This document shows positions 24,792 through 34,315 of a DNA stretch of 64,000 nt, piece by piece. A program made the position numbers and the translations under genes. The stretch is from Clostridium sp. AT4 (lineage in GTDB: Bacteria > Bacillota > Clostridia > Lachnospirales > Lachnospiraceae), in contig NZ_LN999828.1 of the NCBI RefSeq assembly GCF_001517625.2, forward strand, positions 760,303 through 824,302. The letters are read 5' to 3'. Below the pieces are notes generated by a model that was not told where the DNA came from, did no database searches, and was given only the letters and a program-made list of their open reading frames with translations. The number at the start of each line of letters is the position of its first letter. The stretch's first letter is position 1.

Positions 24792-26579
24792 GTGAAGAAA
24801 ATTCTGGATCTGATGGAGCAGAAGCTTAAGGCGGCCTTTACAGCCTGCGGCTATGAGGATAAATTTGCCAAGGTGGTTTTGTCCAACCGGCCGGATCTGT
24901 GCGAGTACCAGTGCAACGGAGCCATGGCAGCAGCCAAGGCGTATAAAACCAAGCCGATTGATATTGCAAATGCGGTAGTGGAAAAATTGACAGCAGAAAG
25001 GGAGCAGCCCATGTTTGGCGAAGCAGTGGCTGTGATGCCTGGTTTTATCAATCTGAAGCTGTCAGAGGCGTTTCTGGCAGATTATATGAAGGGTATGGCA
25101 GAGGCGGACAAGCTGGGACTGGAAGAACCTGAAAAGAAGGAAACGATCATCGTGGATTACGGCGGCGCCAATGTGGCAAAGCCCCTTCATGTGGGCCATC
25201 TGCGTTCTGCTATTATCGGAGAGAGCATCAAGCGCATGGGCCGTTTTATGGGATATGAGATGATCGGTGATGTTCATCTGGGCGACTGGGGACTGCAGAT
25301 GGGTCTGATCATCGAAGAATTAAGGGACAGAAAACCGGAACTGGTATACTTTGATGAATCCTATACGGGTGAGTATCCCACAGAGGCTCCCTTTACCATC
25401 AGTGAGCTGGAGGAGATTTATCCGGCAGCCAGCGCCAAATCAAAGGTGGATGAAGCGTTTAAGGAGAGAGCTCATCAGGCGACCTTAAAGCTTCAGAAGG
25501 GATATAAGCCCTTCAGAGCCATCTGGGATCACATTCTGGCTGTATCTGTGGCAGACCTTAAGAAGAATTACTCTAATTTAAATGTAGATTTCGATCTCTG
25601 GAAGGGCGAAAGCGACGCAGAGCCATATATTGACCATATGGTGCAGATGCTCATTGACAAAGGACTGGCCTATGAAAGCCAGGGCGCCCTGGTTGTGGAT
25701 GTGGCCCAAGAGGGCGATACTAAGGAGATTCCTCCCTGTCTGATCCGTAAATCAGACGGAGCTTCCCTTTATGCTACCTCTGATCTTGCCACGATCGTTG
25801 AGAGGGAACAGGATTTTAAACCAGATCGCTATATTTATGTAGTAGATAAGCGCCAGGCTATGCATTTTGAGCAGGTATTCCGGGTGTCCAGAAAGGCAGA
25901 AATCGTAAAGCCGGATACAAAGATGATCTTTTTGGGCTTCGGCACCATGAACGGCAAGGACGGAAAGCCTTTTAAAACAAGAGAAGGCGGCGTGATGCGT
26001 CTGGAAAAGCTGATCTCAGATATTGATGAGGCTGTATTTAACCGCATCATGGAAAACCGTACTGTATCAGAAGAGGAGGCAAGGGAGACTGCAAAGGTAG
26101 TGGGCCTTGCTGCGTTAAAGTATGGCGATCTGTCCAATCAGGCTTCTAAGGATTATATATTTGATATGGATCGGTTTATTTCCTTTGAAGGAAATACAGG
26201 TCCCTACATCCTTTATACCATTGTGCGTATTAAGTCCATTCTTGGAAAATACAAGGAAAATGGAGGAAGTGTCAGCGAGCTGGCCGCTGAGAAAAAGATC
26301 CTTCCGGCAGCAGGAGCTTCTGAAAAGGCCCTTATGCTTCAGCTGGCAAAATACAGCGAGGTACTGGAAAACAGCTTTGCAGAAACAGCTCCGCACAAGA
26401 TCTGCCAGTATGTCTATGAGACTGCTAATGCATTTAACAGTTTTTACCACGATACCAAGATCCTCTCTGAGGAAGATGAGGCCAGAAAGGACAGCTACAT
26501 CGGCCTGATCACCCTTACTAAGCGGGTGCTTGAGACTTGTATCGGCCTTCTGGGGATCGAAGCGCCGGAGCGGATGTAA
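24792..26579 (+). CDS. argS: Arginyl-tRNA synthetase
   Basis: Class I aminoacyl-tRNA synthetase that charges tRNA-Arg. The N-terminal Arg-S additional domain precedes the catalytic core with HVGH (133-136) as the HIGH motif. A GKDGKPFKTREGGVM segment replaces a canonical KMSKS, as in many ArgRS proteins. The anticodon-binding DALR domain closes the protein. The start is GTG 24792, shortly after AAAGGAGA, giving 595 residues. The longer frame upstream from 24726 includes the terminator and is rejected. Confidence 0.95.
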   Translation: MKKILDLMEQKLKAAFTACGYEDKFAKVVLSNRPDLCEYQCNGAMAAAKAYKTKPIDIANAVVEKLTAEREQPMFGEAVAVMPGFINLKLSEAFLADYMKGMAEADKLGLEEPEKKETIIVDYGGANVAKPLHVGHLRSAIIGESIKRMGRFMGYEMIGDVHLGDWGLQMGLIIEELRDRKPELVYFDESYTGEYPTEAPFTISELEEIYPAASAKSKVDEAFKERAHQATLKLQKGYKPFRAIWDHILAVSVADLKKNYSNLNVDFDLWKGESDAEPYIDHMVQMLIDKGLAYESQGALVVDVAQEGDTKEIPPCLIRKSDGASLYATSDLATIVEREQDFKPDRYIYVVDKRQAMHFEQVFRVSRKAEIVKPDTKMIFLGFGTMNGKDGKPFKTREGGVMRLEKLISDIDEAVFNRIMENRTVSEEEARETAKVVGLAALKYGDLSNQASKDYIFDMDRFISFEGNTGPYILYTIVRIKSILGKYKENGGSVSELAAEKKILPAAGASEKALMLQLAKYSEVLENSFAETAPHKICQYVYETANAFNSFYHDTKILSEEDEARKDSYIGLITLTKRVLETCIGLLGIEAPERM

Positions 26580-26600
26580 ACCAGAGCCTGTAAAGGCAGG

Positions 26601-29600
26601 ATGGATTTCATGTCAATGAAGATTGAAAAAATGGAAACCAGCAGCTTTTGGAAAGGAGAGGCTGGTGTAAAGGGCCTGGTAGAAGACCAGGCCCATACTT
26701 ATAAGGTTCAACTGTATCTTAAAAATGACCAGGTAAGGGATTATTCCTGTACCTGTGCAGAAGGGAATTCTTACAGGGGCATCTGCGCCCATGGGGAGGC
26801 CCTTTTTGCATATTATAAGAAATATAAAAAGGAAGCCCTGAAGCTTCCGATCCGTACTTCTTTTCAGGCTCATGCCATGATCCGGGAGTATACAAACCGT
26901 GCAGTAGCGGATATTCTGGAAGAAGAGGAGGGCTCCCAGGTACGCATCGAACCAGTGTTGTTTCTGGAAGGCCGGGATATACAGGCGGAATTTAAGATCG
27001 GAAGAGAGCGTATGTATGCATTGAGAGATCTTCCGGCCTTCTGTACAGCCCTAGAGGGGGGAGCTTACGTATCCTATGGAAAGGAGCTGGCCTTCCATCA
27101 TCAAAGAACGGTCTTTGAACCGGTATCGAGGCTGCTCGTGGATCTGATCCTGGAGCTTATGGAGCATCAGAAGGCTCTCAGACGCGTGACTTTAGGCAGA
27201 CTGGACCGGGATCGGTTTTTTGAGATTTTATTAAAAAATACATCAGGAGAAAAAGGGCTGGAGGTTCGCCTGCCTCAGGGCAGCGGAGGGATATTTTCTC
27301 TGGAATGCTCAGAGCCGGAACTGGCGGTTCTGGTAAGCCGGTACGGGAGAGATGGTATTCGGGTACGTTTGGAGGGGGTTCTGGAACAGGATGGTGAACA
27401 GGAAACCCCTCAGGCAGTGCAGGCAGTTTTTGGAGGAAGCCGTCATTTATATCTTGCAGCCGGAAAGCGTCTGTATTGCTGCGGTGAAGCATTTTCACGT
27501 TCGGCAGCGATTTTCCTGGAACAGATCCGCACAGACAGAGAAAGCCAGATCCTGATAGCAGATAAGGATATTCCTCTTTTTCAGCAGCGAGTATTAAAAC
27601 GGATCCAAGGATACAGCCGGATCCGTCTGGAGGAAGTGGAATTAGACCAGTATGAGCCGGAACCGTTAAAGGCAGAGTTTTACTTTGAAGCAGGAGAAGA
27701 TGGAACGCTCTATATGGAGCCATATCTGTCTTATGGAGAATACAGGTTTCATCCCATAGAAGATGAAGCGCTTCCCAGAACGGTCTGTCGGGATGTACCG
27801 GGGGAATTTAAGATCAGCCAGGTCATTGGAACGTATTTTAAATGCAAAAGCAGCACAGACGGACGTTTGGTGATCCGCAAGGATGAGGATGCCCTGTATC
27901 GTCTGCTGGGTACCGGGATGGATGAATTTAAGGCTCTGGGAGAGGTTTATCTGGCAGAAAATATGAAAAACTGGAGAGTGATCCGAACACCAGGGATAAA
28001 AGCAGAGGTACGTCTGGCAGCCGGGTGGCTGGAGCTTACGGTGGATCCGGAAGAGTTTTCTGTGAAGGAACTGACAAAAATCCTGGAGGCCTACAGCCAG
28101 AAAAAGAAGTATTACCGTTTAAAAACAGGACAGTTTTTAGAGCTGGGAGAAGGGGGCATCTATACAGTGATGCGCCTGGCAAAGGAACTTGGCATAACGA
28201 AAAAAGAACTGGAAGCAGGACAGATCCGGCTCCCGTCCTATCGGGCTTTGTATGTGGATCATCTTTTAAAAGAGGGGTCAGGAGTGGCGCTTTACAGAGA
28301 CCGGTTGTTTAAGGCTGTGATCCGGGGGATCCGTTCTGTAGAAGACAGCTCAGATCCGCTCCCTGAGGCTTTGGAAGGTGTGCTGAGAGAATACCAGAAA
28401 ACAGGATATCGCTGGATGAAAACTCTGGATCAGTACGGGTTTGGCGGGATTTTAGCGGATGATATGGGGCTTGGAAAAACGCTTCAGACCATTGCTCTTT
28501 TGGAGGATGCCTACAGCCGGGGGGAGACGCTTCCCAGCCTTATTGTCTGTCCGGCTTCTCTGGTATATAATTGGGAATGTGAGATCAGGAGGTTTGCTCC
28601 GAAACGGCGCGTCTGGTCTTTGGCCGGCTCCAGTACGGCCAGAGGGGAACTGCTGCAGTCTGTAAGGGAAAATCCTTCGTTCTGCCAGATCCTGATCACA
28701 TCCTACGATCTTTTAAAACGGGATATTTCTCTTTATCAGGACATCCGTTTCCGATTTCAGATTATTGACGAGGCCCAGTATATTAAAAATGCAGCCACAC
28801 AGAGCGCTCGTGCGATAAAGGCAGTCAGCGCACAGTCACGGTTTGCGCTTACGGGGACGCCGGTGGAAAACAGGCTGGGAGAGCTGTGGAGCATTTTTGA
28901 TTACCTGATGCCAGGCTTTTTATTTGGTCCGTCGGTTTTTCATAAAGAGTATGAGGTGGCGGTTTTAAGAGATCAGGATCAGGAGGCGCTTTTGAAGCTG
29001 AAGCGGCTGATTGGTCCCTTTGTGCTGCGCCGTGTGAAAAAGGATGTATTAAAAGAGCTTCCTGATAAGATCGAGCAGGTGGTATATTCCCATCTGGAGG
29101 GAGAGCAGAGGATGCTTTATGTGGCTAAAGCCCTGGAACTGAAACGTACATTTTCTCAGGATATGCCGGGAAATGGGGCAAAGCTTCAGATCCTTTCCGG
29201 TCTTATGCGCCTGCGGCAGATCTGCTGCGATCCCGGATTGTGCCTGGAGGGATGGAGATCCGGTTCAGCTAAGCTGGAAACCTGTATGGATCTGATCCGG
29301 CGGGGAACAGAGGGAGAACATAAAATCCTTCTTTTTTCTCAGTTTACCTCTATGCTGGAGCGGATCAGCCGCCGGCTGGAAAAAGAAGGGATTGAGAGTA
29401 TCTGTTTAACAGGAGCCGTGCCGAAGGAAGAGCGATTAAAGCTGGTGGAGCGGTTTTCAAAGGAGAATGTTCCTGTTTTTCTCATCAGCCTCAAGGCAGG
29501 AGGAACGGGGTTAAACCTTACAGCAGCGGATATTGTGATCCATTATGATCCCTGGTGGAATGTGGCCGCCCAGAACCAGGCCACAGACAGGGCTCACCGC

Positions 29601-29795
29601 ATTGGCCAGGAAAAACAGGTCACAGTTTACCGTCTGATTACCAAAGATACCATTGAGGAAAATATTTTAAACCTTCAGGAGGCAAAGAGAGCGCTGGCAG
29701 ATCAGATTGTCACAGGGGAAGGGATTTCCCTGTCTGATCTTACCGCAAAAGAGCTTTTGGACTGTATCGGAGAGATATCAGAAGATTCTGTTTAA
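26601..29795 (+). CDS. SWIM zinc finger SNF2-family helicase
   Basis: Large double-stranded DNA translocase of the SNF2/HepA type, 1064 residues. The N-terminus has a SWIM zinc finger with Cys50, Cys52, Cys62 and His64 (CxC-x9-CxH). The middle section (about 100-590) matches the bacterial SNF2-associated domain. The ATPase lobes carry ADDMGLGKT (near 620), IIDEAQ (near 722), ALTGTPVENRLGEL, and in lobe two KILLFSQFTSML and the terminal ATDRAHRIGQ motif VI. Such proteins probably act in transcription recycling or repair; the specific role is unknown. Start could also be ATG 26610 or 26616. Confidence 0.9.
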   Translation: MDFMSMKIEKMETSSFWKGEAGVKGLVEDQAHTYKVQLYLKNDQVRDYSCTCAEGNSYRGICAHGEALFAYYKKYKKEALKLPIRTSFQAHAMIREYTNRAVADILEEEEGSQVRIEPVLFLEGRDIQAEFKIGRERMYALRDLPAFCTALEGGAYVSYGKELAFHHQRTVFEPVSRLLVDLILELMEHQKALRRVTLGRLDRDRFFEILLKNTSGEKGLEVRLPQGSGGIFSLECSEPELAVLVSRYGRDGIRVRLEGVLEQDGEQETPQAVQAVFGGSRHLYLAAGKRLYCCGEAFSRSAAIFLEQIRTDRESQILIADKDIPLFQQRVLKRIQGYSRIRLEEVELDQYEPEPLKAEFYFEAGEDGTLYMEPYLSYGEYRFHPIEDEALPRTVCRDVPGEFKISQVIGTYFKCKSSTDGRLVIRKDEDALYRLLGTGMDEFKALGEVYLAENMKNWRVIRTPGIKAEVRLAAGWLELTVDPEEFSVKELTKILEAYSQKKKYYRLKTGQFLELGEGGIYTVMRLAKELGITKKELEAGQIRLPSYRALYVDHLLKEGSGVALYRDRLFKAVIRGIRSVEDSSDPLPEALEGVLREYQKTGYRWMKTLDQYGFGGILADDMGLGKTLQTIALLEDAYSRGETLPSLIVCPASLVYNWECEIRRFAPKRRVWSLAGSSTARGELLQSVRENPSFCQILITSYDLLKRDISLYQDIRFRFQIIDEAQYIKNAATQSARAIKAVSAQSRFALTGTPVENRLGELWSIFDYLMPGFLFGPSVFHKEYEVAVLRDQDQEALLKLKRLIGPFVLRRVKKDVLKELPDKIEQVVYSHLEGEQRMLYVAKALELKRTFSQDMPGNGAKLQILSGLMRLRQICCDPGLCLEGWRSGSAKLETCMDLIRRGTEGEHKILLFSQFTSMLERISRRLEKEGIESICLTGAVPKEERLKLVERFSKENVPVFLISLKAGGTGLNLTAADIVIHYDPWWNVAAQNQATDRAHRIGQEKQVTVYRLITKDTIEENILNLQEAKRALADQIVTGEGISLSDLTAKELLDCIGEISEDSV

Positions 29796-29831
29796 GAAGA
29801 AAATAAAAAATCAAGCAGGAGGATATAGAAT

Positions 29832-30458
29832 ATGAAAGTATTGATGTTAAACGGAAGCCCGCACAAAGAGGGATGCACATGGAGAGCGCTGTGTGAGATT
29901 GCAAAGGAACTGGAAAAGGAAGGAATTGAGTCTGAAATTCTTCACATTGGCGGACAGCAGGTATGGGGCTGCATGGGCTGCGGAGCCTGCGGCACACTGG
30001 GAAAATGTGTCCATGATGAGGATCTGGTAAATACGGCAGTCGCTAAGATGAAGGAATGCGACGGTCTGATCGTTGGCTCTCCGGTTCATTATGCATCTGC
30101 CAGCGGAGCCATAACCTCCTTTTTAGACCGTTTCTTCTACTGCGGCGGAAGCGCTGCAGCTCATAAGCCGGGAGCGGCCATCGCCTCCGCCAGAAGAGCA
30201 GGAACCACAGCAACTCTGGATCAGTTAAATAAATATTTTACCTTTAATCAGATGCCGGTGGTTTCATCCCAGTATTGGAACATGGTCCATGGAAGAAGTG
30301 CAGAGGAAACCGTTCAGGACGAGGAAGGGATGCAGATCATGCGTACCCTTGGCCGGAATATGGCCTGGCTTTTAAAGTGCATTGAGGCCGGAAGAAAGGC
30401 TGGAATTACGGTTCCTGAGGCGGAACCGGAGAAAAAGCGCACCAGCTTTATCCGTTAA
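29832..30458 (+). CDS. Flavodoxin-like NAD(P)H-dependent FMN reductase with cysteine cluster
   Basis: Flavin oxidoreductase of 208 residues. The FMN-binding N-terminus MLNGSPHKEGCTWRAL and the GSPVHYASASG loop mark the NADPH-dependent FMN reductase fold. A compact cysteine group, CMGCGACGTLGKC, resembles the cluster motif of iron-sulfur flavoproteins, so a 4Fe-4S centre is possible. It follows the SNF2 gene by 36 bases with its own AGGAGG, and ends in a good terminator. Electron partner unknown; ferredoxin, also used by Rnf next door, is a candidate. Confidence 0.85.
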   Translation: MKVLMLNGSPHKEGCTWRALCEIAKELEKEGIESEILHIGGQQVWGCMGCGACGTLGKCVHDEDLVNTAVAKMKECDGLIVGSPVHYASASGAITSFLDRFFYCGGSAAAHKPGAAIASARRAGTTATLDQLNKYFTFNQMPVVSSQYWNMVHGRSAEETVQDEEGMQIMRTLGRNMAWLLKCIEAGRKAGITVPEAEPEKKRTSFIR

Positions 30459-30494
30459 ATATCTGAGACGAAAGATGTCACAGCCGTAGATTGG

Positions 30495-30530
30495 AATGCA
30501 GCAGAGCGAAATAGTTCTGCTGCATTTTTT
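30495..30530 (+). terminator. Intrinsic terminator after the flavoprotein gene
   Basis: AATGCAGCAGA (30495-30505) pairs perfectly with TCTGCTGCATT (30515-30525), followed by TTTTT. Confidence 0.9.
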
Positions 30531-30615
30531 GGATTAAAGTGAACAAATTAGAAAACAATGCTTAATTGATAAAAAATAAACAAAATAATTAAAAATTTAA
30601 CGATTGGTTTACATA

Positions 30616-30644
30616 TTGTATACACGCTTTATTTATGCTATACT
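30616..30644 (+). promoter_or_regulatory. Promoter of the rnf operon
   Basis: TTGTAT (30616-30621), a 17-base spacer and TATACT (30639-30644). A Rex-like 18-mer with two mismatches to TTGTTAA-N4-TTAACAA lies upstream at 30566-30583, in a very AT-rich stretch, and is only weakly supported. Confidence 0.55.
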
Positions 30645-30672
30645 GATAAGGCTGTGAAAGATCTATAAAAAA

Positions 30673-30687
30673 TGTGAAAGATTCACA
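30673..30687. promoter_or_regulatory. Palindromic candidate operator in the rnf leader
   Basis: TGTGAA-AGA-TTCACA is a perfect dyad about 20 bases after the expected transcription start. Its left half with flank, TGTGAAAGAT, also occurs once more at 30653-30662. The half-site looks like Rex (TTGTGAA-N4-TTCACAA), but the spacing is one base short. Either an operator or a small hairpin is possible. Confidence 0.4.
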
Positions 30688-30724
30688 AAAAAGAGAAAAT
30701 GTACAAGAAAGAAGGGAAAAATCT

Positions 30725-32050
30725 ATGGGTCTGGCGACTTTTAAAGGCGGTATCCATCCGTATGAAGGAAAAGAACTGTCTGAAAGCAAACCGATTCAGG
30801 TCCTGCTTCCAAAGGGCGAACTGGTTTATCCTATGTCTCAGCACATAGGTGCTCCTGCAAAACCGCTGGTTGCAAAAGGCGACCGGGTTTTAGCGGGGCA
30901 GAAGATCGGAGAGGCAGGCGGATTTATTTCTGCAAATGTAATCTGCTCCGTGTCCGGTACAGTAAAGGCCATCGAGCCGAGACGGACGGCCAACGGCGCT
31001 ATGGTTCCGTCTGTGATCGTTGAAAATGACGGAGCCTATGAGACGGTAGAGGGGCTGGGAGAGAACAGAAATCCGGGGACACTGTCAAAAGAAGAGATCC
31101 GTTCCATTGTCAAGGAAGCAGGCATCGTGGGACTGGGCGGCGCAGGCTTCCCGACTCATGTAAAGCTTACCCCAAAGGACGAGAACGCCATTGATTACGT
31201 CATTGTAAACGGAGCGGAGTGCGAGCCTTATCTGACCAGCGACTACCGTCTGATGGTAGAGGAGCCGGAGAAGTTAGTAGGAGGCTTAAAGGTCATCCTT
31301 CAGCTCTTTGACAATGCCAAAGGCGTGATCGCGGTGGAGAACAATAAGCCGGAGGCCATTAAAAAGCTGGAAGAGCTTGTAAAGGATGAGCCAAGGATTA
31401 CCGTATGTCCTCTGCTTACCAAGTATCCTCAGGGCGGTGAGCGTTCCATTATCTATGCAGTAACCGGAAGAAAGGTAAATTCCTCTATGCTTCCTGCCGA
31501 TGCAGGCTGCATTGTAGATAATGTAGATACAGTTATTTCTATTTATATGGCGGTATGCAAGAGCACGCCTCTGATGCGCAAGATCATCACCATTACCGGC
31601 GATGCGGTCAATACGCCCTGCAACTTCAATGTAAAGCTGGGAACCAATTATCAGGAGCTCATCGAGGCTGCAGGCGGCTTTAAGGAGGAGCCGGAGAAGA
31701 TTATTTCCGGAGGTCCCATGATGGGACAGGCACTCTTTACCGTGGATATCCCTGTAAGCAAAACTTCCTCTGCGCTGACCTGTTTTACAAAGGATCAGGT
31801 ATCTGCCCTGGAGCCTACGGCCTGCATCCGCTGCGGCCGCTGCGTAAGCGTATGTCCAAGCCGCATTGTTCCTGTGATGATGATGCAGGCAGCTTTGAGA
31901 AATGACTGTGAGCGTTTTGAGAAGGTCAACGGCATGGAGTGTATGGAGTGCGGAAGCTGCACCTATATCTGTCCGGCCAGACGTCCTCTGACTCAGGCCT
32001 TTAAGGAAATGAGAAAGACCGTTGCGGCAAACCGCAGGAAGAAAGGGTAG
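30725..32050 (+). CDS. rnfC: Rnf electron transport complex subunit C
   Basis: Peripheral subunit of the ferredoxin:NAD oxidoreductase that pumps Na+ or H+. The N-terminal barrel-sandwich part (FKGGIHPYEGK), the NADH/FMN-binding region (GLGGAGFPTHVKL, GAECEPYLTSDYRLM) and two 4Fe-4S motifs, CIRCGRCVSVCP and CMECGSCTYICP, occur in normal order. This subunit is the likely NAD site. ATG 30725 after GAAGGGAAAA gives 441 residues; the upstream in-frame start at 30674 overlaps the operator and is rejected. Confidence 0.95.
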   Translation: MGLATFKGGIHPYEGKELSESKPIQVLLPKGELVYPMSQHIGAPAKPLVAKGDRVLAGQKIGEAGGFISANVICSVSGTVKAIEPRRTANGAMVPSVIVENDGAYETVEGLGENRNPGTLSKEEIRSIVKEAGIVGLGGAGFPTHVKLTPKDENAIDYVIVNGAECEPYLTSDYRLMVEEPEKLVGGLKVILQLFDNAKGVIAVENNKPEAIKKLEELVKDEPRITVCPLLTKYPQGGERSIIYAVTGRKVNSSMLPADAGCIVDNVDTVISIYMAVCKSTPLMRKIITITGDAVNTPCNFNVKLGTNYQELIEAAGGFKEEPEKIISGGPMMGQALFTVDIPVSKTSSALTCFTKDQVSALEPTACIRCGRCVSVCPSRIVPVMMMQAALRNDCERFEKVNGMECMECGSCTYICPARRPLTQAFKEMRKTVAANRRKKG

Positions 32051-32065
32051 GAGGGTACAAAAGTC

Positions 32066-33007
32066 ATGAATAAATTATTAAATGTATCTTCATCTCCTCA
32101 TGTGAGATGCAGCGTGGATACACAGAGCCTGATGCTGGACGTGGCCATCGCCATGCTTCCCGCGGCAGCCTTTGGCGTATACAACTTTGGCTTTCATGCG
32201 CTGTTTGTGATACTGGCAACTGTAGCTGCCTGTATTGCAAGCGAATATGTATATGAGAAGCTGATGCACCGTCCCATTACCATTATGGACGGCAGCGCCC
32301 TGGTAACGGGTATGATCCTGGCGCTGAATATGCCTCCGGAGATTCCGGTTTGGATTCCTGTGATCGGCGGTATTTTTGCGATCGTCGTAGTAAAGCAGCT
32401 GTACGGCGGCCTGGGACAGAACTTCATGAACCCGGCTCTGGCAGCAAGATGCTTTCTCCTGATCTCCTTTGCGGGCCATATGAATAATTTCTCATCCGCA
32501 AAGCTGGGCTTTGACAGCGTCTCAGGAGCCACTCCTTTAGCCTCCATGCGGGCAGGGGGAAGCGTGGATCTGGCCGCTATGGTTGTAGGACGGATTCCCG
32601 GAACCATCGGTGAGGTTTCTGTGATCGCACTTTTGATCGGCGGCATCTACCTGATCGTAAAGAAAGTCATCAGCTGGAAGATTCCTGTGACATACATAGC
32701 TACCCTGGCTGTATTTGTATTTATCTTTGGCGGCCTTGACGCCAATTATGTGCTTGCCCAGGTATGCGGCGGCGGTCTGATCTTCGGAGCGTTCTTTATG
32801 GCGACCGATTATGTTACCAGCCCCATTACACCTATGGGACAGATCGTATTCGGAATCATGCTGGGACTTTTAACCGGTATCTTCCGTCTGTGGGGCGCTT
32901 CTCCTGAGGGCGTTTCCTACGCTATCATCCTATGCAACCTTTTCGTGCCCATGATCGAGCGCGTGACCCTTCCAAAAGCATTCGGAAAGGAGGCTAAAAA
33001 GGCATGA
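32066..33007 (+). CDS. rnfD: Rnf electron transport complex subunit D
   Basis: Integral membrane subunit of 313 residues with about nine hydrophobic segments, homologous to NqrB. The SGAT motif (153-156) contains Thr156, the expected site of covalent FMN attachment by a phosphodiester bond. Conserved GGLGQNFMNPAL and YVTSPITPMGQ segments are present. It overlaps rnfG by four bases, showing translational coupling. Confidence 0.95.
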   Translation: MNKLLNVSSSPHVRCSVDTQSLMLDVAIAMLPAAAFGVYNFGFHALFVILATVAACIASEYVYEKLMHRPITIMDGSALVTGMILALNMPPEIPVWIPVIGGIFAIVVVKQLYGGLGQNFMNPALAARCFLLISFAGHMNNFSSAKLGFDSVSGATPLASMRAGGSVDLAAMVVGRIPGTIGEVSVIALLIGGIYLIVKKVISWKIPVTYIATLAVFVFIFGGLDANYVLAQVCGGGLIFGAFFMATDYVTSPITPMGQIVFGIMLGLLTGIFRLWGASPEGVSYAIILCNLFVPMIERVTLPKAFGKEAKKA

Positions 33008-33612
33008 AAGGAATTATGAAAGATGCATTTCTTCTCTTTGTCATCACACTGGTAGCAGGCGCCTGTCTGGGTGCAGTCCACGAGGTGACCTTAGAGCCTA
33101 TCGCAAAGGCCCAGCTGGCAGCCAATACAGCTACCTACAAGGAGGTATTTCCTGAGGCGGCTTCCTTTGAACAGACCGATGAGTTAAAGGCAGCAGTAGA
33201 GGCCGGAGCAGCCCAGATTGCAGAGCAGGGCTTTGGAAACGTATCCATTGACGCAGCCCAGGAGGCTCTGGCTGAGGACGGAACTCTGCTTGGCTACCTG
33301 ATTACCGCAAGCTCCAATGACGGTTACAATGGCCTGGTGCAGATCTCGGCAGGCATTACTGCGGAGGGAACGCTGACAGGTATCGGCTTTTTAAGCATCA
33401 GCGAGACTCCTGGTCTTGGCATGAAGGCTTCAGAGCCGGAGTTTAAGGGCCAGTTTACAGGAAAGGCAGCCCAGACTCTGGAGGTAACAAAAACAGCGCC
33501 TTCGGCTGACAACCAGATTCAGGCCATCAGCGGCGCAACTTATACATCCAATGCAGTAACCGGAGCGGCAAATGCGGCCATCTATTTTGTAGAAAACTGC
33601 ATCGGAGAGTAG
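33004..33612 (+). CDS. rnfG: Rnf electron transport complex subunit G
   Basis: Membrane-anchored flavoprotein with one N-terminal helix (about 8-26) and an extracytoplasmic FMN-binding domain. AISGATYTSNAV includes Thr179, the likely covalent FMN site (SGAT 176-179). SETPGLGMKA is another family signature. 202 residues. Flavinylation would need an ApbE transferase, which is not in this window. Confidence 0.95.
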   Translation: MKGIMKDAFLLFVITLVAGACLGAVHEVTLEPIAKAQLAANTATYKEVFPEAASFEQTDELKAAVEAGAAQIAEQGFGNVSIDAAQEALAEDGTLLGYLITASSNDGYNGLVQISAGITAEGTLTGIGFLSISETPGLGMKASEPEFKGQFTGKAAQTLEVTKTAPSADNQIQAISGATYTSNAVTGAANAAIYFVENCIGE

Positions 33613-33624
33613 GAGGCGTAAGAG

Positions 33625-34302
33625 ATGAATAAATATACGGAACGAATTTATAACGGCGTATGGAAGGAAAACCCCATCTTAATCCAGATGCTGGGCCTTT
33701 GTCCTACGTTAGCAGTAACCACCTCCGCTACCAACGGTGCGGGTATGGGACTTTCCACCACGGCGGTTCTGGTTGCGGCAAATATTGTGATCTCCGCCCT
33801 GAGAAATATTATTCCCGCCCGTGTGCGGCTTCCAGGCGAGATCGTAGTGGTAGCTTCTCTGGTTACCATTGTAGATATGCTGATGGAAGGCTTTACCCCT
33901 TCCCTTTACAGTGCTCTGGGAATCTATATTCCCCTGATTGTTGTAAACTGTATCATCCTGGGCCGTGCAGAGGCCTTTGCAATGAAGAACAAGCCCCTCA
34001 TTTCTGCCTTTGACGGTCTTGGAATGGGTCTTGGCTTTACCATCGCGCTGATCCTTATCGGCGGAGCAAGAGAGCTTTTAGGGGCCGGAACGGTTTTCGG
34101 CATCCAGGTAATGCCTGCTTCCTATGAGCCTGCTGCTATCTTTATCCTGGCTCCCGGCGCCTTCTTTGTTCTGGCCTGCCTGACAGCACTTCAGAATAAG
34201 TTAAAGCTGCCATGTGCTACCAACGGCTCTGTAAAGGATAAGAAGAAACGCAAGGGCTGCAGCGGCGACTGCGCTTCCTGCAAAGAGAAGACGGAAGAAT
34301 AG
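33625..34302 (+). CDS. rnfE: Rnf electron transport complex subunit E
   Basis: Six-helix membrane subunit paralogous to RnfA; the pair sits at the core of the complex and binds a 2Fe-2S cluster within the membrane. The body (NPILIQMLGLCPTLAVTTSATNG, ALGIYIPLIVVNCIILGRAEAFA) is typical. The C-terminus adds a charged tail with GCSGDCASCKEK, three closely spaced cysteines, which is not part of the core fold and resembles a metal-binding or targeting tag. Confidence 0.94.
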   Translation: MNKYTERIYNGVWKENPILIQMLGLCPTLAVTTSATNGAGMGLSTTAVLVAANIVISALRNIIPARVRLPGEIVVVASLVTIVDMLMEGFTPSLYSALGIYIPLIVVNCIILGRAEAFAMKNKPLISAFDGLGMGLGFTIALILIGGARELLGAGTVFGIQVMPASYEPAAIFILAPGAFFVLACLTALQNKLKLPCATNGSVKDKKKRKGCSGDCASCKEKTEE

Positions 34303-34315
34303 GAGGAAAGAGTAG

